DNA of 64,000 bases from Deltaproteobacteria bacterium (GTDB lineage Bacteria; Myxococcota_A; UBA9160; UBA6930). The translations under genes and the position numbers were made by a program. A model generated the notes under the pieces. The model did not search any database. It saw only the letters and a program-made list of their open reading frames with translations, and was not told the DNA's origin. Location of the stretch: assembly GCA_029261815.1 (NCBI GenBank), contig JAJDAQ010000070.1, positions 1 to 64,000 of the forward strand, written 5' to 3'. Shown here piece after piece: positions 1 through 9,259 of this stretch (position 1 is the stretch's first letter; every line of letters begins with the position of its first letter).

Positions 1-813
1 CACGTAGTCGAAGCCGTAGCGTCCCTTCACGCAGAGTCGGCCCTGGTTGCCCGGACTCTCGCGCCCTTCGGCGAACACCACTTCATTGCGTGCGCGATCG
101 ACATGATAGGTGAGCGCGCAGCCGACACCGCAGTACGGGCAAACGGAATCGACCGCTTCGAGTTCGGCGCGCGGGCGAAGCGCTCCCGAGATCGGCTTGT
201 TCGTGAGGGCGCCAGTCGGGCAGGCGGCCACGCATTCGCCGCAGCTCACACAGCTCGATTCGCCCATCTCCTGGTCGAGGTCGAACGAAATCCTTGCGCC
301 GGCGCCCTTGCCGGTGCGGCCGATCACGTCGTTGTGTTGCACGTCGCCACATGCGCGAATGCACCGGTCGCACAGGATGCAGGCCTGGTGATCGACGTCG
401 ATGACGACCGAGGAATCGTCGCGCGGCCTGGCCGCGCCGCTCACGGGGCTCGGGGCGATCTCGAACGCCTCTGCGAGCGCGAAGAGTTCATCGTCAGCCG
501 TCGTGGCTTGTTTAACGGACGTCTCGGGTTGTTCGGCCATGAGGAGCCGGGTCAGGGTGCTTCGGCACCGCTCGACCTTCTCGCTCTGGGTGTGGACGAC
601 CATCCCGGCTTCCGCTTCGCGCACGCAGGAGGCCGGCATCGTGCGCGCGCCCTCCACTTCGACGACACACATCCGGCAGACGCCCACCGGAGAGAGGCCG
701 GGCGCGTGGCACAGCGTCGGGATCTCGATCCCGGCTTGCTGGGCGGCATCGAATAACGATGTGCCTTCGTCGACGGAGACCTCGCGGCCATCGATCTCGA
801 GCGTCAGGTTCAT
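1..813 (-). CDS. NAD-dependent formate dehydrogenase-type alpha subunit, N-terminal part (runs off left edge)
   Basis: The 271 visible codons give the ferredoxin-like front end of a molybdopterin formate dehydrogenase alpha subunit. A [2Fe-2S] domain has Cys 35, 46, 49 and 63. Two [4Fe-4S] motifs follow, CILCDRC at about 145-151 and CVSCGEC at about 188-194. VCPYCGVGC at about 224-232 opens the molybdopterin domain, whose remainder lies beyond base 1. Such a subunit passes electrons from formate to the NADH-binding subunit encoded just upstream. The ATG overlaps that gene's TGA as ATGA (810-813), so the two are probably translationally coupled. NuoG/HoxU-type subunits share the front clusters, but the VCPYCGVGC motif favours formate dehydrogenase. 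Confidence 0.88.
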   Translation of the reverse strand, partial: MNLTLEIDGREVSVDEGTSLFDAAQQAGIEIPTLCHAPGLSPVGVCRMCVVEVEGARTMPASCVREAEAGMVVHTQSEKVERCRSTLTRLLMAEQPETSVKQATTADDELFALAEAFEIAPSPVSGAARPRDDSSVVIDVDHQACILCDRCIRACGDVQHNDVIGRTGKGAGARISFDLDQEMGESSCVSCGECVAACPTGALTNKPISGALRPRAELEAVDSVCPYCGVGCALTYHVDRARNEVVFAEGRESPGNQGRLCVKGRYGFDYV

Positions 814-2366
814 GTATCCCCTCGCTCCGACGCGGTGGGAAGATGTTCCAGCACACTCAGTACCGGAGTCAGCGCGACCTGGCCGAGGCCACAAATCGAG
901 GTCTCTCTCAGTGTCTCGTCGAGTGCGGGCAACTGGTCCAGCGCGGCCGGGGAGCCGTCGTCGAGCAGTCGCACGGCCTGCTCGGTTCCGAGCCGACACG
1001 GTACGCACTTCCCGCAGGACTCATTGCGGAAGAACGCGGTGAGATTTCGTCCGAGGGACAACAGGTCGGCGCCTTCGGCAACAATGACGATGGCTCCCGC
1101 GCCGAGCGCGGAACCGGCGTTTCGCAAAGTGTCCCAGCCCATCGCGACTTCCGCATGGTCCGGACCCAGGAAGCCGCTGCTCGCGCCACCGGGTAGGAAG
1201 GCCAGCAACGCGCGTCCGTCGCGCATGCCGCCTACGCGTTCGATCAGCTCTGGCAGCGGCGTGCCGAGAGGCGCTTCGACCACGCCAGGGTGGGCCACAT
1301 CGCCGCTGATCGAGAAGAACTTCAAGTCGGCGCGACCGGTCTGCAACGCACGCGGGACATGGGCCAGCGTCTCGACATTGTTCAGCAAGGTCGGCCGGCC
1401 ATGGAGGCCGATGGTTCCAGGGTAGGGGGGCTTGTTTCTCGGTTCTCCGCGGCGCCCCTCCAGGGCCTCCAGGAGAGCGGTTTCTTCCCCGAGGATGTAG
1501 CCGCCGGGCGAAACGAACACGGTCAGCTCGAATCGTCGACCGGACCCGAAGATGTCGTCGCCCAACACGCCCCGAGCGCGGGCATCCTGGATCGCCGCTT
1601 CGAGGATCTCTCGCGACGCCTCGTACTCGTGCCGGATGTAGACGAAGCCACGTTCGGCCCCGACGGTGAGGCCGGCCGTCACGATCCCTTCGATGACGAG
1701 GTGCGGCAGCGTCTCGAGGATGACGCGGTCCTTGAATGCGCCGGGTTCGCTTTCGTCCGCGTTGCACACGACGTATTTCACGTCGGCAGGTTCATCCCGG
1801 ACGAGCTGCCATTTGCGGCCGGTCGGGAAGCCGGCTCCGCCCATTCCGCGCAGACCGGATTCCGTGATGCGCTCGATCGCGGGCGCGAAGTCGCCCGCTT
1901 CCACGAGCTTCCGGAGCTCGCCATATCGATCTTCCGGCTTCGCGTAGGGGTCGCACGCCCAACTCGGATCCGGTTCGGCAACAGTCGGATGTCTGATCGC
2001 CTCGCCGGCCAATGCCCGTCGAGCGTCGTCCGGGGACCCGGGTACGCCATTCACGAGACAAGCGGGCGCCGCCTGGCATTGGCCCGGGCAGGAGATCTCG
2101 ACCACGGAGGCGTCGGCTCTTCCCTCGCATTCCCGAGCCAGCTCCCGCGCTGCCATCCCGCCATCGCGAAGGAAGCAGCTGAGGTCTCGGCAAACGCCGA
2201 TCTGCAGCGTCGGGGGCGGGGTCCGTCGAAAGTGAGGGTAGAAGCTCGATACTGCTTCGACTTCATGGAGCGGAACGGCCAATCGCTCGGCGAGCGCACG
2301 AAGGTCTTCGTCGGAAAGATGGCCGCGCGCCGATTGCAGCGCGCTGAGCTCCTCGATCAGGTTCAT
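810..2366 (-). CDS. Formate dehydrogenase beta-type subunit, NuoE-NuoF fusion, NADH/FMN binding
   Basis: This 518-residue protein fuses two Complex I-like modules. The NuoE-like N-terminus has [2Fe-2S] cysteines at 59, 64, 93 and 97. The NuoF-like part has the FMN/NADH region GMGGAGFPTGRKW, the motif GYILGEETALLEALEG, and a [4Fe-4S] site made of CGKCVPCR plus the Cys in TSICGLGQ. In FdsB-type enzymes this subunit takes electrons from the alpha subunit and reduces NAD+. It is the upstream member of the pair and overlaps the alpha gene by 4 bases. An NAD-reducing hydrogenase diaphorase (HoxF-like) has the same architecture, so assignment rests on the alpha-subunit neighbour. Confidence 0.88.
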   Translation of the reverse strand: MNLIEELSALQSARGHLSDEDLRALAERLAVPLHEVEAVSSFYPHFRRTPPPTLQIGVCRDLSCFLRDGGMAARELARECEGRADASVVEISCPGQCQAAPACLVNGVPGSPDDARRALAGEAIRHPTVAEPDPSWACDPYAKPEDRYGELRKLVEAGDFAPAIERITESGLRGMGGAGFPTGRKWQLVRDEPADVKYVVCNADESEPGAFKDRVILETLPHLVIEGIVTAGLTVGAERGFVYIRHEYEASREILEAAIQDARARGVLGDDIFGSGRRFELTVFVSPGGYILGEETALLEALEGRRGEPRNKPPYPGTIGLHGRPTLLNNVETLAHVPRALQTGRADLKFFSISGDVAHPGVVEAPLGTPLPELIERVGGMRDGRALLAFLPGGASSGFLGPDHAEVAMGWDTLRNAGSALGAGAIVIVAEGADLLSLGRNLTAFFRNESCGKCVPCRLGTEQAVRLLDDGSPAALDQLPALDETLRETSICGLGQVALTPVLSVLEHLPTASERGDT

Positions 2367-2502
2367 CGGTGCTCCGCAGCGGACCGAGAAGAGGATGGCA
2401 CAGGGCTGCCCCGGCGTCGCACAAGAGTCGGTGGAGGCGGCCGGACGTTCTCGGTGTCATCGTCTCCCACCGTGGTCCCCCATCCTTTCATCGACGGATC
2501 CG

Positions 2503-3444
2503 ATGCGTCACGTTGAGGCACCGTTCTCGCGCCTGCGCCGGCCGTGGCTCGGACGCTTGCGCTACGCGCTCCAGTCACGTGTGGGACGAGCGGGCGCGCT
2601 CCGCGACGCGATCGCCGGGCGAACCGTTCTGGTGACCGGGGCTTCCGCCGGAATCGGACGGGCGCTGTCGAAGCAACTCGCCGCCGCCGGCGCGACGCTG
2701 CTGCTCGTCGCGCGGGATGGAGACGCACTGGAGTCACTCGTCGCCGAGATCCTGGCGGCTGGCGGCGAGGCGCATGCCTTTGCGTGCGACCTTTCCAATC
2801 CGAATGACGCCAGCGAAACCGTGTGCCGCGTCCTGGCCGCGCACGAAGGGGTCGATGTACTCGTCAACAACGCGGGACAGTCGATTCGTCGAACGGTGGC
2901 GGAATCATTCGATCGGCCGGGCGACTTCGAGCGCCTGGCGCACCTCAACTACTTCGGCGCACTCCGCCTGATCCTCGGGTTCGCGCCCGGAATGGTGGCC
3001 CGAAACGGCGGCCACATCGTCAATGTCTCGACCATCGGCGTTCAAACCGGAGCGCCCCGGTTCAGCGGGTACGTTTCGTCGAAGGCAGCGCTCGACGCAT
3101 TCTCGCGGAGCGCGGCACTGGAACTCGCCCCCACCGGCGTGTTGTTCACGAGCGCGTACCTCGGCCTGGTGCGGACGCGGATGAGTCGCGCGACCGAAGT
3201 CTACGATCGCTTCCCGGCGGCGAGCGTCGAGCGCGCGGCCGACCGCATCGCGGGAATGATCGTGTACCGGCCGATGCGTTTTTCGACCGCGATCGGTTTT
3301 GCCATGGGCTGCATCCACGCGGTGTCGCCGCGCTTCGAGTCCTGGCTGTTTCGCGTCTGGCACGATCGCTTTCACCACTGGATGGCGGGTCGGCAGCGTC
3401 GTAGTGTGCAACCCGACATCGAAAGCACGAACCCGAAGGAGTAG
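2503..3444 (+). CDS. Short-chain dehydrogenase/reductase with basic N-terminal extension
   Basis: This is a 313-residue SDR with the cofactor motif TGASAGIG at 45-52, the NNAG motif, and catalytic Tyr190 and Lys194 in YVSSK. A basic 40-residue extension precedes the Rossmann fold. The C-terminal tail is longer than in classical FabG-like SDRs and resembles membrane-associated SDRs that act on acyl chains or lipids; that substrate class is inference. ATG 2503 is chosen because the fold needs nothing further upstream, although the frame stays open to 2395. The next SDR starts 3 bases after its stop, so the two genes are likely co-transcribed. Confidence 0.85.
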   Translation: MRHVEAPFSRLRRPWLGRLRYALQSRVGRAGALRDAIAGRTVLVTGASAGIGRALSKQLAAAGATLLLVARDGDALESLVAEILAAGGEAHAFACDLSNPNDASETVCRVLAAHEGVDVLVNNAGQSIRRTVAESFDRPGDFERLAHLNYFGALRLILGFAPGMVARNGGHIVNVSTIGVQTGAPRFSGYVSSKAALDAFSRSAALELAPTGVLFTSAYLGLVRTRMSRATEVYDRFPAASVERAADRIAGMIVYRPMRFSTAIGFAMGCIHAVSPRFESWLFRVWHDRFHHWMAGRQRRSVQPDIESTNPKE

Positions 3445-3447
3445 CCC

Positions 3448-4218
3448 TTGAGCGTGATGGATCGTTTCCGGCTGGATGGACAGGTGGCCGTTGTCACCGG
3501 GGGTGGCAAGGGGATCGGTCGGGGCATCGCGCTCTGTCTCGCGGAGGCGGGCGCCGACGTGGCTGTGGCCGCACGAAGCATGGCCGACATCGAAGCCGTC
3601 GCGGAGGAAGTACGGGCGCTCGGGCGCCGCGCGGCGGCAATCCAGACCGACGCCACGGACATCGCGCAGATTGATCGGCTCGCTGAACAGGCCGCAAGTC
3701 AGCTCGGCACGCCTTCCATCTGGGTGAGCAATGCGGGTGGGCTCCCGGACGCCACGGCGCGTTACCTCACGCGGACCAGCGAAGCCGAATGGGACGCCCA
3801 GCTCGACCTCAACTTGAAGGCGGTCTGGTCCGGCGCTGTCGCGGCGGCGCGGGCGATGAAGGATTCGGGCGGCGTCATCATCAACATCTCTTCACGCACC
3901 GCCTTCGGTCCGCAGAGCAAGAACGGCCCCTACGCCGCTTCCAAAGCGGCGGTGAACAGCTTGACCGAGACCCTGTCGGCGGAGCTCGCGCCCTCGATCC
4001 GCGTCAACGCGGTCGCGCCGGGCCCTGTGCCGACGCAGAACTTCTTCGAGTCGACGGGGGTTGCGCCCGAACAGGTCGAAGCGCTCGAACAGTCGCTCGG
4101 GCTCCCGTTGAAGCGGCTCGGAACACCCGAGGACATCGGCGCCGCCGTCGTCTATCTCGCTTCCGACGCGGCGAGCTGGGTCACCGGACAGTGCCTTTAC
4201 GTTACGGGCGGGATGTAG
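3448..4218 (+). CDS. Classical SDR oxidoreductase (FabG/glucose dehydrogenase-like)
   Basis: This 256-residue classical SDR has TGGGKGIG at 17-24, a VSNAGG motif, the active-site YAASK, and the C-terminal WVTGQCLYVTGGM typical of FabG-like enzymes. It should catalyse NAD(P)-dependent keto/hydroxy interconversion; the substrate is unknown. The start is taken as TTG 3448 because AAGGAG lies 6 bases upstream. The in-frame ATG at 3457 would be 15 bases from that site. Its last 17 bases overlap the convergent hydrolase gene. Confidence 0.88.
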   Translation: MSVMDRFRLDGQVAVVTGGGKGIGRGIALCLAEAGADVAVAARSMADIEAVAEEVRALGRRAAAIQTDATDIAQIDRLAEQAASQLGTPSIWVSNAGGLPDATARYLTRTSEAEWDAQLDLNLKAVWSGAVAAARAMKDSGGVIINISSRTAFGPQSKNGPYAASKAAVNSLTETLSAELAPSIRVNAVAPGPVPTQNFFESTGVAPEQVEALEQSLGLPLKRLGTPEDIGAAVVYLASDAASWVTGQCLYVTGGM

Positions 4219-5293
4219 CGCCCGCGGAATCGGAGCGGTGTCCCGGTGTGTGGGGCAGCACCTTGTCGAGTACCGCGCGCTGAAACGCTTTCGGCGCTTC
4301 GATCGGGATCATGTGGCCGGCGTCTTCGAACCAGACGATCTCGATCGACGGTGCCTCGAGCGTCGTCGCCCACTCCTCGACGAGCGGGAAGGGCGTGTTC
4401 CAGTCGTGGCGGCCGGTGAAGAAGTAGACCGGAACCTCGAGTCGTGGAACCTGATTGGGGAAGTCGATGTCGCCAACTTCGACCCACAGGGCTTCGAGGC
4501 TCTCCACGGCGCAGCCCGGATAGGACAGCCACGTTCCCAGCGAATACTCGCGCGCGAATAGCAACTCGCGAAGGGCCGGGAGGATCTGGTCCGTCGTGTA
4601 GAAGCTGCCGTTGTAGCGGTTGAGCCACCCGCGCTGGACGCCGAGTTCTGCGTTGTCGGCGTACGGTGGCGAGATGTCGCGAAGTTCGGCGAGCGCCTCG
4701 TGGTCGCCGCGTCGCGTGGCTTCGGAGACGACCCAGTCGTACGACAATTCCTCATTGCGCCCGCCGTGCACGAGTTGGCCAAGGCCAATGTACGCGTGGA
4801 AGAGGTCGGGCCGCTTCTGTGCCGCCAGGACCCCAACGACGCTGCCCCAGGAGTGTCCGAGGAGAACGATCTTGCCATCTCCGCCAAAGCGGCTCGCCAG
4901 GTGTTCGCTCAGTTCGATTGCGTCGGTCACGATGCGATCGAGAGACAATGTGCCGCGGTCGACGCCATCGCAAGAGGCGCCGGCACCGCGCTGGTCCCAA
5001 TGAACCACGACGAACGCGTCTTCGAGCGCGGCTGAGTACATGCGCGCCAACGGGAGGTGCGCCCCGCCGGGGCCGCCGTGGACGTAGAGAAGCACCGGCC
5101 GGGAAACGTCCCGGCCGCGGACCAGAATCGTCTGTTCGACGCCACCGATTTCGACACGTTCGAGCCCGGAGACGGCGCCATCGCCAGCAATCGGCGGCGT
5201 GGAGGCCGGGAGGGCCGCTCGGAACGCCACCAGGCCGACGACCAACAAGAGTCCGAGTCCAACCGAGATGCCGAGCCGCTTCAACCACTTCAT
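4202..5293 (-). CDS. Alpha/beta hydrolase, proline iminopeptidase-like, membrane-anchored
   Basis: The 363-residue protein starts with a single hydrophobic helix (about 8-28) that should anchor or export it. An alpha/beta hydrolase follows: the oxyanion loop HGGPGG at 72-77, WDQRGAG near 99, nucleophile Ser148 in GHSWGS, Asp in GRHDW, and His in EDAGHM. HGGPGG with WDQRG is characteristic of the proline iminopeptidase (S33) group, so peptide or ester hydrolysis at the cell envelope is likely. It is convergent with the preceding SDR and divergent from the DoxX gene. Confidence 0.82.
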   Translation of the reverse strand: MKWLKRLGISVGLGLLLVVGLVAFRAALPASTPPIAGDGAVSGLERVEIGGVEQTILVRGRDVSRPVLLYVHGGPGGAHLPLARMYSAALEDAFVVVHWDQRGAGASCDGVDRGTLSLDRIVTDAIELSEHLASRFGGDGKIVLLGHSWGSVVGVLAAQKRPDLFHAYIGLGQLVHGGRNEELSYDWVVSEATRRGDHEALAELRDISPPYADNAELGVQRGWLNRYNGSFYTTDQILPALRELLFAREYSLGTWLSYPGCAVESLEALWVEVGDIDFPNQVPRLEVPVYFFTGRHDWNTPFPLVEEWATTLEAPSIEIVWFEDAGHMIPIEAPKAFQRAVLDKVLPHTPGHRSDSAGATSRP

Positions 5294-5491
5294 GGAACCA
5301 TGGTAGGGCCTCTGGTCGCCTAGGCAGAATCCATGGAATTCGACGGGAAGTCCGGAGCCCGATGCCGAGGCGAATGCCTAGCAATCTCCTGGCTTCTGAG
5401 GCGCGCACGCGAACCCAACTGGCCTAGGATGTTCACGGCCGCCGGCCACGGAGAGCAAGCCTGCCTCCGGTGGCTTGTGGAAGGGGATCGA

Positions 5492-5926
5492 ATGACGGGA
5501 TCTGAAATAGCAGCGAGATTCGGGCCGGCGTCAGACGCGGTGTTCAGGGGTCTGTTCAGCCTGATCTTCATCGTCGCCGGCTTTGGCCACTTCGGTCAAA
5601 AGGAGGTGATGCTCGCAAGGCTCGACGCGGCGCCACTCGGCCATCTGGCCAGTCTGTTCGGTCCGCCGGATCTGCTGATGACGCTCAGCGGAGTGGCCCT
5701 GGTCGTGGGTGGCGTGGCACTGGCGCTGGGAATCCAGACGCGGGTCGCAGCCGCGGGACTGTTCCTCACATTGATTCCGATCACCGTGACGATCCACATC
5801 GGCGACATGAGCCACATCGGCCCGCTCTTCAAGAACGTGGCGCTCCTGGGCGGATTGATCCATTTCGTTGTTCGCGGCGCGGGCGCCTACAGCCTCGACC
5901 TTCGCGGCAAGTCGGGCTCGGAATGA
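5492..5926 (+). CDS. DoxX-family membrane protein
   Basis: The 144-residue protein has four hydrophobic stretches and the typical DoxX beginning ([14 protein letters not shown]) and end ([16 protein letters not shown]). DoxX-like proteins are small inner-membrane proteins linked to redox or sulfur metabolism in a few cases, but most have no known role. ATG 5492 is preferred over an open frame back to 5333 because AAGGGG lies 5 bases upstream and the family starts here. Confidence 0.8.
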   Translation: MTGSEIAARFGPASDAVFRGLFSLIFIVAGFGHFGQKEVMLARLDAAPLGHLASLFGPPDLLMTLSGVALVVGGVALALGIQTRVAAAGLFLTLIPITVTIHIGDMSHIGPLFKNVALLGGLIHFVVRGAGAYSLDLRGKSGSE

Positions 5927-6035
5927 GTGCCGCGTCACGAGCGAAGACATCCAGCAGCCGGCTGACATCTCAACGCCGCCCACTTGGATTCACCTTGCCC
6001 AGGCTGTCGCGGCCGAGACTGCATAGGATGCCGGT

Positions 6036-6536
6036 GTGAACTGGGAAGCCATCGGTGCAGTCGGCGAGGTGCTCGGGGCGGTCGGGGTGATCGTGACGTT
6101 GGTCTATCTCGCGGTGCAGATTCGTCAGAACAGCACCTTGCTCAAGCAGAACACCCGAGCGCACGCGACCGACACCTACCGGGCCAACGTGGATGGCGTC
6201 ATGAACCTGCAAGCGCTCCTCGCCCAGGACGAGGCCCTCGGGCTGATCTGGAAGAAGGGGCTCGCCGACGAAGACCTCTCGGATGTCGAGGCGGAGCGTT
6301 TCGACGCGTACCTGAACATGTGGCTGTTCGACATAGAGAACAAGTTCGTCGTGAGCCAGAGCCAGGGTTGGAACCAGGTGGCCAGCGACGCAGAGGTCAT
6401 CGCTCACATCGAGGGCCAGGTGCGGCATGTCCTGGGGGGCGGTAGGTCCCGCATCTGGTGGCAGCAGAACGCCAAGCGCACCTTCAGCGCCGCGTGGATC
6501 GCAGAGGTCGACCGGATCATGGCCTCCGGATCGTGA
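6036..6536 (+). CDS. Small membrane-anchored protein of unknown function
   Basis: A 166-residue protein starts with GTG. One N-terminal membrane helix (about 6-27, GAVGEVLGAVGVIVTLVYLAVQI) is followed by a soluble helical region rich in Trp and acidic residues. I recognise the N-terminal pattern as a common environmental family but know no function. The first 67 or so bases reappear at 16274-16341 as a truncated second copy. It stands alone between the DoxX gene and the convergent TonB receptor gene. Confidence 0.7.
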   Translation: MNWEAIGAVGEVLGAVGVIVTLVYLAVQIRQNSTLLKQNTRAHATDTYRANVDGVMNLQALLAQDEALGLIWKKGLADEDLSDVEAERFDAYLNMWLFDIENKFVVSQSQGWNQVASDAEVIAHIEGQVRHVLGGGRSRIWWQQNAKRTFSAAWIAEVDRIMASGS

Positions 6537-6586
6537 GCGTTGGGTCGCGCTAGCCCGCGACGAAGTGTTCGGCGTCGGCTTCCCGA

Positions 6587-9121
6587 CTACTGGCCGCCCC
6601 ATTTGAAGCCGACCCGGATGCCAAAGCGACGCGGCGCGAAGAGCTGTAGTTGGGACGGGTTCGCGACGAACTCGGGCGGGACCACGCGCCGGCCATAGAT
6701 CGTTTCGTCCTCGAGATGGGTGCCAAACACTTCCACCGTGTAGCGACCTTCCGGACTCCGCCAGATGAAGCGAATGCCCGTCTGCGTGTAGGAGTCGATG
6801 CCGTCGACACTGTCGACGTTGAACGGTCGCGCGAAGTAGTCGTCGACAAATTGGACAGAGAGGACGGATGTGAGGGTGCCCCACTCGCCGAGCGGCACCG
6901 TCAGCCGCGTGGTCAACGAAATCTGCCACTCGGGTGTGTCCTCGAGGTGATTCCCGGCGAGGTTGAGGCGGCCGTCGATTCCATTGGGCGCGGGGACGCC
7001 GGCTCCGCGCTCGCACCCCGGATCGTCAGCGGGCGTGAACTGGAAGCTGTCCGCCGAGCAGAACGAGTTGAACGTCGCGTCGATGTAGGAGACCGCGAGT
7101 CGTGTGTTCCAGGCCGGTATCGGCTCATAGGTCAGCTCGAGTTCGCCCCCCTTGATCGTTGCGCCCGCCGCGTTGAGTGTGAGCACCTGCAGTCCCAGCG
7201 GGATCGGCACCTGCAAGTTGTCGTAGCCGTAGAAGTAGCCCGTGACGTTTACCTGCAGCGTCGAGTCCAACCAGCTCGTCCGGACACCAGCCTCCCACGC
7301 ATCGAGGATTTCCGGCGCGATGGAATTCGTAGAGCCCGCGGCGAACAGAGCGCCGCTCTGATCGATCTCGACGAAGCCGGACTTGTAGCCCTTGGCGAAC
7401 TTCGCGTAGAACATCTGATCTTCCTGGAAGAACCAGCGGAAACCGAGTTCGCGGGTCGTTTCGCGGAAGATTTCCTTGCGTCCTGCCAGGGTTGCTTCGG
7501 GGCGGATCGCGCCGCCTGCGATGGCGCCCACGAATTCGCTGCGCTCGACGCGGTCGCGGTTCCATCGCACACCACCGAAGAACTCCAGTGTTTCGATCGG
7601 GGACCAGGTCAAGTTCAGGAACGGCGCCCAGCCGGTCTCCTCGATCATCTGATCGCCGCCGGCGAGTCCGAAGAAGCCATTCACCCTTTCCTGGCGAAGG
7701 AAATCCCGCTCCATGTAGAAGAGGCCGGCGATCCAGCTGATCGGTCCGTCTGAAGCGGATGCCAGGCGCAACTCGCTGACGAAGGTCTGGCTGAATGTGG
7801 ATTGGAGTGAGTCGACGAGAAGGATCGAAGAGCCATCGACGTTGATGAGTTGGACGTCGTCGAGGGATTCCCAGCCACCGAGAAGATTCAGTTGGACGTC
7901 ACCCAGGATCGGAACGTCGGAGAAGAGCCACTCGAATTCACCGTCGATCCCCCAAGCCTCGGTGCTCGGGGTTCCAAGCGAGCTGGCTCGACCCAATGTC
8001 TCACGCGGGTTCGAGGGGTCCGCCGGGGCCGGGGTGAAGAGACTCGGCGAGCCGAAGAGCGGAGGAATTCCCCCGGGCGGAACAATCCCACCTGCCGGGA
8101 GGCCCGTGAGCAGCACCGACTGCATCCCGGCGATCTGGTTACCCGGGTTGGCGACCAGGCCGAGGATGGCCAAGAGCCCGCCATTCGCCTGGGCGGTGGC
8201 GAAGAAATTCTGGAAGCCGTTGTAGGCGTCGAAGGGCACGGTCTGCCCGAGCGGAGGACCGCCCGTCAGCATGTCGAGCGGCGGAAAACGCCCCTCGCGA
8301 AAGGACTCGAGGCCCGCCTTCGAACCGACCTCGCCGCCCGCGCGCTTGTGGCGCCAGGTGCGCAGCGTGATTTCGCCGTCCTCACTGAGGACCGACTTCA
8401 GCGAGAGGCGGTAGTAGGTGTCGTCGCCGTGCTCGGGGTCCTGTCGCTGGGGAGCGAGAAGGTTGTCGAGCCAACCATCGTGGACCTCCCGTTGCACCAC
8501 GAATCGCGCCATCAAGCGCTCGTCGCCCTCGCCCAGAAGCGGAATGTTCGCGACACCGCGGAACTGATAGCGGTCATAGTTTCCGGCCAGTGCATCGCCC
8601 ACGAACTCGTACCCGGAATGCGGCTCGTTCCATACGACGTTCATTGCACCCGCGGTTGCGTTGCGGCCGTAGACCGTTCCCGAGGGACCGCGCACGACCT
8701 CGACCGATCGCAGGTCGTAGAACTGTCCGAGATACGACGCGTTGTCGAAGCGGAAGACGCCGTTGACGTGGCGAGCGACTGGCGAGTGCGCACCGACGGC
8801 GAAGCTCTGCGAGATCCCGCGCACCGTAATCGGCGCCGCGCGGTCGCCCTTGGCCGTGATTCCGGGAATGAGGGAGACCACGTCCGAGAGTTGTTCGACG
8901 CCGTACTCCTCGAGTTGGCCCTCGCTGAACGCGCTCACCGAACTCGCAATCTCCTGGACGCTCTCATCCCTGCGCGTGATCGTGACCCGGATCTCGTCGA
9001 TTCCTTCGGTGGAATCGTCCGATCGAGTCCCTTGCCCAGCCGACGGCAGGGCAACGAACAGTGCGGTCGCGACCGCGAGAGCCCGAACGACCGAACTCCG
9101 CCAAGGTCGAATGCTATTCAT
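6587..9121 (-). CDS. TonB-dependent outer-membrane receptor
   Basis: An 844-residue outer-membrane receptor. It has a signal peptide (MNSIRPWR plus a hydrophobic core ending near PSAGQG), a TonB-box-like stretch (DEIRVTITRRDE), a plug domain (LSDVVSLIPGITAKG, then VRGISQSF) and a long beta-barrel. The barrel has aromatic-rich strands such as MFYAKFAKGYKSGF and ends RFGIRVGFKW. It would import a large or scarce substrate using TonB energy. ATG 9121 is supported by GAGGTG just upstream and by the signal peptide. The neighbouring oxidoreductase genes suggest the substrate is a hydrophobic carbon source; this is inference. Confidence 0.9.
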   Translation of the reverse strand: MNSIRPWRSSVVRALAVATALFVALPSAGQGTRSDDSTEGIDEIRVTITRRDESVQEIASSVSAFSEGQLEEYGVEQLSDVVSLIPGITAKGDRAAPITVRGISQSFAVGAHSPVARHVNGVFRFDNASYLGQFYDLRSVEVVRGPSGTVYGRNATAGAMNVVWNEPHSGYEFVGDALAGNYDRYQFRGVANIPLLGEGDERLMARFVVQREVHDGWLDNLLAPQRQDPEHGDDTYYRLSLKSVLSEDGEITLRTWRHKRAGGEVGSKAGLESFREGRFPPLDMLTGGPPLGQTVPFDAYNGFQNFFATAQANGGLLAILGLVANPGNQIAGMQSVLLTGLPAGGIVPPGGIPPLFGSPSLFTPAPADPSNPRETLGRASSLGTPSTEAWGIDGEFEWLFSDVPILGDVQLNLLGGWESLDDVQLINVDGSSILLVDSLQSTFSQTFVSELRLASASDGPISWIAGLFYMERDFLRQERVNGFFGLAGGDQMIEETGWAPFLNLTWSPIETLEFFGGVRWNRDRVERSEFVGAIAGGAIRPEATLAGRKEIFRETTRELGFRWFFQEDQMFYAKFAKGYKSGFVEIDQSGALFAAGSTNSIAPEILDAWEAGVRTSWLDSTLQVNVTGYFYGYDNLQVPIPLGLQVLTLNAAGATIKGGELELTYEPIPAWNTRLAVSYIDATFNSFCSADSFQFTPADDPGCERGAGVPAPNGIDGRLNLAGNHLEDTPEWQISLTTRLTVPLGEWGTLTSVLSVQFVDDYFARPFNVDSVDGIDSYTQTGIRFIWRSPEGRYTVEVFGTHLEDETIYGRRVVPPEFVANPSQLQLFAPRRFGIRVGFKWGGQ

Positions 9122-9137
9122 GGCGCACCTCATGGTC

Positions 9138-9155
9138 CCAGGGTGAACGCCCTGG
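9138..9155. promoter_or_regulatory. Small hairpin in the leader of the TonB receptor gene
   Basis: CCAGGG and CCCTGG pair across a 6-base loop, ending 16 bases before the receptor ATG and next to its ribosome site. It could modulate translation, but it may be chance in GC-rich DNA. Confidence 0.3.
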
Positions 9156-9259
9156 TTGAACGTGTGAAGTCTATGACGACCGCTCACATCGAATGTTGTC
9201 TTGTTGAAATTGCAGCCCATGCCGCGCTCCGAGAACTCCAGCAGCGGTGGCCGCAGGCC